NCBI GenBank assembly: GCA_028829895.1
Contig: CM054182.1
Location: 16,383,501-16,447,500, forward strand
Length of the DNA stretch: 64,000 bases
From: Sinotaia quadrata
Taxonomy: Eukaryota; Mollusca; Gastropoda; Architaenioglossa; Viviparidae
Direction: 5' to 3'
Part shown: positions 59,301-64,000 of the stretch, piece by piece
Layout of the letters: each line of letters starts with the position of its first letter
Numbering within the stretch: position 1 is the stretch's first letter
Notes under the pieces: model-generated
Seen by the model: only the letters and a program-made list of their open reading frames with translations
The model's database searches: none
What the model was told of the DNA's origin: nothing
Position numbers and translations under genes: made by a program

Positions 59301-62300
59301 TTATTAAATTAATGCACCGACTTTAGATCAAAAAGAAAACAGAAATAGTCACTTTGAGGTTAAAGACAGTTGAACGTAAAATTTGCAAATGGTCTATACA
59401 TTTGAGGATGAGACATCATAAATGGTCTAAATATTAAATGCTTTGAGTTTAAGACATTTCATCATAAATGGTCTGGATATTAAATACTTTGATATTAAGA
59501 CACCTCATCATAAATGGTCTAGATATTAAATACTTTGATATTAAGACACCTCATCATAAATGATCTGGATATTAAATACTTTGAGATTAAGACATCATAA
59601 ATGGTCTGCATATTAAATACTTTGAGATTGACAGTTCAAAATAAATGCCACAGAATAAACAAACGTACATAGATATTCTGAAGCTGTATACAGATGAGGA
59701 AATGTACTTTACACAAGGCTAAAACATCTTCAAATGTTTAATAATTACATCGTAAAGAGAAATGACTTTTTATCCCGATCTCAGGTAATGTTAATCATCG
59801 TGTAGTAGTAGTCATTACCGATGTCAGTATAAGTGATGTCACGCAGCATTAAGGACGTTATTGTTATTACTACTGAGTGTAGCATTACATCATACCACCA
59901 GACATCAGGTCATTATTACTGAATATTAAAAAGTCTGCCATTAAATTTGTTTTCTTTTTGGTTTATACAATTCTGATATGTGCGCCCCTGTTTTTCTTCG
60001 CCGCTAATAGGTGTGCCTTAGACAGCTTGACTGTGTACGATGGTCCAGACAGGGACAGTCCGGTGCTGGCCAGTCTGTGCGGCAAGCAACTGCCTGGTGA
60101 CCTCGAGTCCACAGGCAGACAACTCTTCCTACTACTCATATCGGACAGTGGAGTAGAGGGCCGTGGCTTTAGAATCAGGTGGTCTGCGGTCAGTACTTGT
60201 AAGTTTGAAACTGTTCTGTCTGGTTTAAACCGTTCTGACTGGCGTAAGCTGTTCTGTTCTGGTATAAAGCGTTCTGACTGGTGTAAACTGGTATAAACCG
60301 TTCTGACTGGTATAAACTGTTCTGTCTGGTTTAAACCGTTCTGACTGGTATAAAGTGTTCTGACTGGCGTAATCTGTTCTGTCTGGTATAAACCGTTCTG
60401 ACTGGTATAAACTGTTCTGGCTGGTGTAAGCTGTTCTGGCTGGTATAAACCGTTCTGACTGGTATAAACTGTTCTGACTGGCGTAAGTTGTTCTGGTCTG
60501 GTATAAACCGTTCTGACTGGCGTAAGCTGTTCTGGTCTGGTACAAACTGTTCTGACTGGCGTAAGCTGTTCTGGTCTGGTACAAACTGTTCTGACATATA
60601 TACCTCTTTGTTTCCCCGTCATTTTCCGAGCTTGAACTCGTACTTTGATAATTAAAGGGAGATTATACTTGACAAAATGGGGAGTGTGTGATATCTCAGT
60701 GTGTATTTTAATGTTTCACCTCTTATTTAGTGTACTTAGAGTCCTGTTGCCCTTGGTTGTATGTCAAAAAGAATAATATATTTTACTCTAACTTAGTGTA
60801 CTTAGAGTCCTGTTTGTCTTGGTTGTAACTTGTATGTCAAAAAGAGTATATTTTACTCTAACTTAGTGTACTTAGAGTCCTGTTTGTCTTGGTTGTAACT
60901 TGTATATCAAAAAGAGTATATTTTACTCTAACTTAGTGTACTTAAGAGTCCTGTTTGTCTTGGTTATATGTCAGAAAGAACATATTGTACTCGTACATAA
61001 TGTGCACCTGGTAAATGATCAGAAAAATATTTTGTTTTGAAAAATATTCATAATCATTTGTCATTGTCTGCCAGTAATTTCGCGAGCCCAGACACTGTCA
61101 ACGCCACTTCCTGTTCCTGGCTGTGATGGTCAAGTCTTCCACCTGTCTTCCAACACATCTTTGTTGACGTCACCAAACTTTGATGGCATCAGCAGTTATC
61201 CTCCTAATCAGGAGTGCCAGTGGATAATTACAGTCCCTGAAGGTTACGTTATCACCCTAACATTTGATATCTTTGAGGTAGAATATTGTACAGCCTGCTC
61301 CTGTGACCGTGTGATCTTTTATGATGGACCAGACTTCAGGTAATTATTTATTACAATGTACATCTATTTATTTCAATATAACAATTTCTAATATATACAT
61401 ATAAGATAATGTATAACTTATTTATTAAATATCATAATGTTCTTCTCTTTATTTCAGTATAACAGTGTATAATGTTGCTTACATATTGGAACAATATATA
61501 ACTATTTATTAATAATATGCACAGCATCTATAACACAGGGGTAATTATTGGAGATTTTTAAAACTATATATTAAGTGATCTCTTATTTCACTGGAAAAAT
61601 ATAAACAAAATTTCAAGCAAACAAAATCAGAATTTTTATATCTATACAACATATGCAAACATTTTGCATGAATTTATACATTATTACCACCACTAGTTCA
61701 TAAATCAATAATAAAATTAAAATCGTGGTGAAGATTTGTGAGTCAACACAACTGTAAAATTTATGGGACGACTTTCTGACGACAAATCACAGGACGACTT
61801 TGTATCCACAAATCTGCAGGACAGGTTTGTGGTGACTAATCTACAGGACAAGTTTATGGTGACAAATCTATATGACAATGTGGTGACAAATCTACATGAC
61901 TACAATGTGGTGACTAACCTACAGGACGAGTTTATGGTGACAAATCTATATGACAATGTGGTGACAAATCTACATGACGATAATGTGGTGACTAATCTAA
62001 AGGACAAGTTTGTGTGATAAATAAGCAGGACAATTTTGTGAAGGCAAATCTACAGGACGAGATTGGGGTGACCAATCTACAGGACAACATTGAGGTGACA
62101 AAGTGTGATGACAACGTCACTTAGTAAATGGTTATTATTATTATTAATTAATTAATCATCCATAACTAATTACAACTGATGAGAATCTTAATTTACATTA
62201 TTAATAATTCTCCAGAAGACACAACTCATCTCTCTCACTTGGCAGATGTGCAGGCTCTGTAAATGTTTTCTCTCTTCCACAACATTAAAGACAAACATGT

Positions 62301-64000
62301 CGGTCACTTTGACAATTTAACAATTAAGTCTAGAAATATGGATAAGCAAATTTACTCCACCACACAAAGCTACAGGATGACACATTGTGGTGACAAATGT
62401 ACAGGACGACATTGCTGTTGTAACCAATTTACAGGACACCATTGTGGTGACCATTTTACAGGACCTCATTGTGGTGACAGTTTACAGGACCCCATTGTGG
62501 TGAAACAGCTAGAGGACGACATTGTGATGACAAATCTACAGAAAGATATTGTGGTAACTAATCAACAGGATGAGTTTGTGGTGACAAATCTACAAAGGAT
62601 GACTTTGTAAAAACATTAATTAATGCCCTGGTAAAATCTCTGCAAGCGTGTTAATATAATTTATCAAATGTCACCAGTCACTCATTTATGCGCATTATAA
62701 AATATCATCAGTAACTGTTAATCAATTAATAAAGAGTAAATAAATAATATTATATATCATGTTTAATAAAATACATAAAAGTTGAATTTGATATTTCAAT
62801 GTGTAGCATTTATATTATAATTTACTATGTGTGACAGATATTTGATAAGTAATACTCTGCTAGTTTATGACAGATATTCGATAAGTAATACTCTGCTAGT
62901 TTATGACAGATATTTGATAAGTAATACTCTGCTAGTTTATGACAGATATTCATTCGATAAGTAATACTCTGCTAGTTTATGACAGATATTCATTTGATAA
63001 GTAATACTCTGCTACTGCTAGTTTATGACAGATATTCGATAAGTAATACTCTGCTAGTTTATGACAGATATTCATTCGATAAGTAATACTCTGCTAGTTT
63101 GTGACAGATATAATTCATTCATGAAAAATGGCACTTATTAGCTTGTAGTAATACTTTATTGATAAAATGGGACAGACAACATTGAATTAATGTTATTTTT
63201 CTCTTAATTATAATACACTATTACTATACACCTCAGTCACTTCAGTAAGTCATAAACTGTTAGCATATGACTTGCACACTTAAATCATTAATACAATTTT
63301 AGAAACCCATTTACACACTTCAGTCAGTAAAACACTGTCGGCATGTTAAACATTCACTTCAGTTTGTCAACACTCACAGTCATAACTACTGTTCTTCTGA
63401 CATCGGTGACCCCCTCCAGTCAATAATACACACCAAGCATGCCTCTCATAAACTTCACTTAATTATTAATTTAACAATGTCACTAATAAACTTCAGTCAG
63501 TAATAGCATGCCTCTCATACATTTTACTTACTAATACATTTTAGAATGTCACTAATTAATATCTTTCAGAAGTTGCATGCTTCTCATACTGTCCATAATT
63601 TTATAATTTAATCTTATAAAACACACAATCAAACTTAAAATCAAATTTATTTATTCAGTACGAAATTTCTCAGAGACCAGATTTCGATTTTAATTACTTC
63701 CAATAAATGTAATGGATTCTCAAAACAAAAACAAATCTGCATGGCCCCTAACTCTGCATACTAGACAAGCTTTAGAAATTGCAGCTGGGTCTTTTCTTGG
63801 AGTAAATTTGAGTGTTAGTGAATGATTTTGCCTTTGTTGCAAAATTTTATACCGAGTGAAATATTTTAGTTACTGAAACATCCAAACAGATTTTTTCCTC
63901 AGTGTTATTTCTATTACCAGCCACTCTTTAGCAAAACTGTGTGGTGAGAGACCCCCAGATGATGTCACGTCTGTGTCCAATATTGTCATGATGAAGTTTG
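43963..64000 (+). CDS. Gene C: secreted LDLa plus three CUB protein, 5' part (continues beyond the window)
   Basis: The exons are 43963-44020, 49908-50054, 52159-52289, 53078-53186, 54430-54561, 58524-58746, 60011-60198, 61075-61339 and 63921 onward. All have AG/GT borders and every junction keeps frame, giving 444 residues in the window. Residues 1-19 are a signal peptide. Residues 30-65 are a canonical six-Cys LDLa module. CUB1 (about 74-190) covers three exons, CUB2 (about 210-327) two, and CUB3 starts at Cys346 and continues off the edge. A Thr/Pro-rich linker (about 194-207) separates CUB1 and CUB2. CUB and LDLa modules bind extracellular proteins, often with calcium. Given neighbours A and B, a C-terminal trypsin domain beyond 64000 is likely but not seen. 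Introns are large (up to 5.9 kb) and filled with minisatellites. Confidence 0.9.
44500..45150. repeat. 73-bp minisatellite, about nine copies, with trimeric order
   Basis: The unit contains TGTATGTTAGTAAATTTGCT, TGTAGCCACTAAATGCATTA, CAATTGAGTCTTGTACACCA and AAGGTTTTCCCAC. Variant sites (CAACTGAG/CAATTGAG and CACTGTA/CACTGAA) recur every three units. Gene C intron 1. Confidence 0.95.
45250..45690. repeat. 51-bp minisatellite with decayed flanks
   Basis: AACCGACCAAATGTGTACTG, TTTACATATGACACATTGG and CGATTATAACTA; three perfect central copies. Gene C intron 1. Confidence 0.9.
46000..46255. repeat. 38-bp minisatellite, six to seven copies
   Basis: CTCACTCAGTACAATGCCAG plus TCAAGATAGAGATTTCAC, near perfect. 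Gene C intron 1. Confidence 0.95.
46535..46835. repeat. 37-bp minisatellite, about eight copies
   Basis: AAAGTACAGTTCAAAATGAC plus TCACGATATATGCAAAT. Gene C intron 1. Confidence 0.92.
47185..47710. repeat. 53-bp minisatellite with longer degenerate copies on the left
   Basis: AAAATAGTAGGGACATGACT, CGAGTAGAACTAAATAAGAA and CTACCCCCACTTT. Gene C intron 1. Confidence 0.9.
47711..48190. other. Unassigned, less AT-rich island in gene C intron 1
   Basis: Composition differs from the flanks and there is a 62-codon frame (47793-47981) without a recognisable motif. I could not assign it. Confidence 0.3.
48205..48415. repeat. Minisatellite, unit about 38 bp, five copies
   Basis: CTTGCAAACAACTGACAAAT, then ATCGGTGAGTGCACACA. 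Each copy contains GGTGAGT, a 5' splice-site look-alike. Gene C intron 1. Confidence 0.88.
48700..49330. repeat. Degenerate repeat of TTAGTCATAACCACTATTGT-like words
   Basis: A dozen or more irregular copies with GTACACTA. Gene C intron 1. Confidence 0.75.
49331..49907. other. Intron 1 remainder of gene C
   Basis: No recognisable element before the LDLa exon. Confidence 0.3.
49908..50054 (+). CDS. Gene C exon 2: LDLa module
   Basis: 147 nt after CATACAG. Cys residues in order with ICINPEAVCDGYNNC and NEDEINC. The last 25 bases and the donor GTGAGT are repeated twice more in the intron (50055-50110). Confidence 0.92.
50030..50115. repeat. Three tandem copies of the LDLa exon end and donor
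   Basis: ATAAATTGCCCAAGTCATTG and GTGA/GTGAC/GTGAT follow each other at about 50036, 50063 and 50089. Only the first donor (GTGAGT) matches the 5' splice-site consensus well. Confidence 0.9.
50260..50430. repeat. Short tandem repeat of ACACTTTTATTTGTACGTAT
   Basis: About five copies with ACATGTAC, period about 31-39 bp. Gene C intron 2. Confidence 0.8.
50440..51960. other. Intron 2 remainder of gene C
   Basis: A 120-codon frame (50562-50924) has no recognisable domain. A short duplication containing GTTGTGTGCGATTRTTGTTG lies at 51550-51630. Nothing else is supported. Confidence 0.3.
51965..52140. repeat. Degenerate short repeat before the CUB1 exon
   Basis: CATTGTCGTCATCCATCGAT with GTACGTATTGCATTGTTCAA, three to four copies. 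Gene C intron 2. Confidence 0.75.
52159..52289 (+). CDS. Gene C exon 3: CUB1, first part
   Basis: 131 nt after GTTTCTAG. Encodes SGCGN, SINYPDNYTN and NCHWDIYVLPGH, the typical CUB N-terminal half. Donor GTAAGT. Confidence 0.95.
52295..52610. repeat. Minisatellite starting at the CUB1 exon 3 donor
   Basis: About eight copies of TTGTTAAATAAGTCTTTGAC, GGTGTGTACC, period about 31-37 bp, beginning within ten bases of the donor. Gene C intron 3. Confidence 0.85.
52611..53077. other. Intron 3 remainder of gene C
   Basis: Contains two to three copies of TTTAGCCATTTCATGTAGCA at 52720-52800. Otherwise unassigned. Confidence 0.4.
53078..53186 (+). CDS. Gene C exon 4: CUB1, middle
   Basis: 109 nt after TTTCCAG. 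Encodes VSVQFVGLFDVEG, then CRHDGVSVYDGS, including acidic residues typical of CUB calcium sites. Donor GTGAGT. Confidence 0.93.
53277..53368. repeat. TG microsatellite
   Basis: (GT)n with one A interruption, gene C intron 4. Confidence 0.97.
53994..54240. mobile_element. Possible hAT-type fragment (weak)
   Basis: CAGGGTGGTCCAACTTATTC and CGAGGGCCACATAAACC resemble the ends of some hAT-superfamily elements. I could not find a matching inverted end or an 8-bp target duplication, so this may be one end only or chance. Gene C intron 4. Confidence 0.3.
54430..54561 (+). CDS. Gene C exon 5: CUB1, last part
   Basis: 132 nt after CTCTCTAG. Encodes GTFCGNTPPDPITSSSD, then FTSDYSQTGRGFNIIW. Donor GTAAGT. 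Confidence 0.95.
54610..55000. repeat. 20-bp minisatellite
   Basis: TTCAGTTGTATTTATTTGTA with GTAG variants, some 18 copies. Gene C intron 5. Confidence 0.92.
55020..55215. repeat. 38-bp minisatellite, five copies
   Basis: ATTATATAATTAAGGATTAC plus TTTATTGCATTCTCAGGT. Every copy contains CAGGT. Gene C intron 5. Confidence 0.92.
55360..55485. repeat. Degenerate short repeat AAAGAAGTCAACGAGGGAAA
   Basis: Four imperfect copies. Gene C intron 5. Confidence 0.75.
55570..56415. repeat. 27/33-bp minisatellite, about 28 copies
   Basis: The unit ATCGCTACCCTAATTAAAAT plus CTAAGAC alternates with a longer form having CCCTAAATTAATTAAAATC. The order of the forms is not random. Gene C intron 5. Confidence 0.97.
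56416..56855. other. Unassigned intron sequence
   Basis: AT-rich, nothing recognised. Gene C intron 5. Confidence 0.25.
56860..57005. repeat. Three tandem copies of a unit of about 57 bp
   Basis: GCAGTTTTAAATCCCCTATA, ATGATTATTTTCATTGTGA and ATGTA. Gene C intron 5. Confidence 0.85.
57006..58315. other. Unassigned intron sequence
   Basis: Contains an AT-rich palindromic tract (57235-57310). No gene or element could be supported. Gene C intron 5. Confidence 0.3.
58325..58505. repeat. Two tandem copies of about 110 bp just before the CUB2 acceptor
   Basis: CTTTTTGTTTTAAATCACTA, GGAAYCGTAGAG and GGAGGTAAATATTT-like blocks occur twice. The second copy ends about 20 bp before acceptor 58523. Confidence 0.8.
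58524..58746 (+). CDS. Gene C exon 6: linker and CUB2, first part
   Basis: 223 nt after CTGAACAG. The linker contains TTSTPQPTGVGTP. CUB2 has GEILSPGYN, YCGWRI and VLHFEDFQLE. Donor GTAAGT. Confidence 0.92.
58830..58990. repeat. Degenerate minisatellite, unit about 35 bp
   Basis: TTTTGCCTATAGTAGTTCGG plus CAGGCCA, four to five copies. Gene C intron 6. Confidence 0.8.
58991..59395. other. Unassigned intron sequence
   Basis: Contains a C run (59060-59075). Nothing else recognised. Gene C intron 6. Confidence 0.3.
59395..59645. repeat. Minisatellite, unit about 51-58 bp
   Basis: TCATAAATGGTCTAGATATT, AAATACTTTGATATTAAGAC and ACC, about five copies. Gene C intron 6. Confidence 0.88.
60011..60198 (+). 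CDS. Gene C exon 7: CUB2, last part
   Basis: 188 nt after GCTAATAG. Encodes CALDSLTVYDGPDRDS, LCGKQLPG and GVEGRGFRIRW. The donor GTAAGT runs straight into a repeat array rich in GTAAG. Confidence 0.93.
60199..60600. repeat. Minisatellite abutting the CUB2 exon 7 donor, rich in GTAAG
   Basis: Units of about 18-19 bp combine into larger ones: TTCTGACTGGTATAAACYG and TTCTGACTGGCGTAAGCTG. The first bases after the donor (GTAAGTTTGAAACTGTTCTG) already read as a degenerate unit. Minus-strand frames of up to 219 codons are artefacts. Gene C intron 7. Confidence 0.9.
60670..60985. repeat. Minisatellite, unit about 70-75 bp, four copies
   Basis: CTAACTTAGTGTACTTAGAG, TCCTGTTTGTCTTGGTTGTA, ACTTGTATGTCAAAAAGAG and TATATTTTA. 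Gene C intron 7. Confidence 0.9.
61075..61339 (+). CDS. Gene C exon 8: CUB3, first part
   Basis: 265 nt after CTGCCAG. Encodes PGCDGQ, LLTSPNFDGISSYPPNQ, CQWIITVPEGY and CDRVIFYDGPD. Donor GTAATT. Confidence 0.93.
61740..62100. repeat. About 30-bp minisatellite, left part
   Basis: GTGGTGACTAATCTACAGGA plus CAAGTTT with variants. It resumes at 62360. Gene C intron 8. Confidence 0.88.
62100..62350. mobile_element. Dispersed repeat family R1, copy 3 (short)
   Basis: Matches copy 2 at 21965-22190: GTGTGATGACAACGTCACTT, TTATTATTATTAATTAATTA, GATGAGAATCTTAATTT and GTAAATGTTTTCTC. It splits the 30-bp array, which continues on both sides, so it was probably inserted there. Gene C intron 8. Confidence 0.7.
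62360..62608. repeat. About 30-bp minisatellite, right part
   Basis: Same unit as 61740-62100 (GTGGTGACAAATCTACAGGA plus CGACATT). Confidence 0.88.
62820..63125. repeat. Minisatellite, unit about 36-41 bp, seven to eight copies
   Basis: TAGTTTATGACAGATATTCG plus ATAAGTAATACTCTGC; some copies have an inserted ATTC or a duplicated TACTGC. Gene C intron 8. Confidence 0.92.
63126..63920. other. Intron 8 remainder of gene C
   Basis: AT-rich with loose repeats of AACTTCAGTCAGTAATA words at 63230-63550. No exon seen before the acceptor at 63920. Confidence 0.35.
63921..64000 (+). CDS. Gene C exon 9: CUB3, continuing past the window edge
   Basis: After acceptor TATTACCAG (ends 63920). Encodes LAKLCGERPPDDVTSVS, then a hydrophobic strand (VMMKF), consistent with the second half of a CUB domain. 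Confidence 0.85.

Noticed and set aside
59963..60622. 219-codon minus-strand frame
   Set aside because: Lies opposite a true CUB exon and in a repeat array; no domain.

Overview
This is a window of animal nuclear DNA. Its genes are split by GT-AG introns and encode secreted LDLa, CUB and trypsin-family modules, there are polyadenylation signals, and the noncoding DNA is dominated by minisatellites, microsatellites and retroelements. I see no bacterial features. An invertebrate (a mollusc or another marine bilaterian) is plausible, but the sequence alone does not settle the phylum.

Layout: three related genes lie head to tail on the + strand. Gene A (left edge, 3' end only) has its last two exons at 1096-1180 and 3361-3440. 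They encode the end of a trypsin-family protein whose catalytic serine is replaced by tyrosine. Gene B (19129-29651) is complete: seven exons, all in phase, predict a 313-residue secreted LDLa plus trypsin protease with an intact His/Asp/Ser triad. Gene C (43963 to beyond 64000) opens with a signal-peptide exon of the same length and phase as that of gene B, then has an LDLa exon and exons for three CUB domains. It runs off the right edge, and any protease domain would lie outside the window. Matching exon lengths (85 and 80 nt in A and B, 58 nt in B and C) point to a tandem family.

Between genes B and C sits a complete LTR retrotransposon (31847-40412). It has 1725-bp LTRs that look identical, a 5-bp target duplication and one open 1507-codon gag-pol frame. 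Its pol order is protease, integrase, reverse transcriptase, RNase H. The reverse transcriptase is Ty3/gypsy-like but the order is copia-like, which is the hallmark of Gmr1-like elements. Other mobile DNA includes a decayed LTR related to this element at the left edge, a decayed minus-strand gag whose capsid segment has been amplified into a 62-bp tandem array, a small mariner-type MITE, and two unclassified dispersed repeat families.

Most intron and intergenic DNA is tandem repeat, with a different unit in almost every place. Several arrays start on splice sites: the active-site exon acceptor of gene B is present four times, the signal-exon donor of gene B twice (57 bp apart, in frame), and the LDLa-exon donor of gene C three times. 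I consider these splice-site duplications and the Gmr1-like element the most interesting contents.
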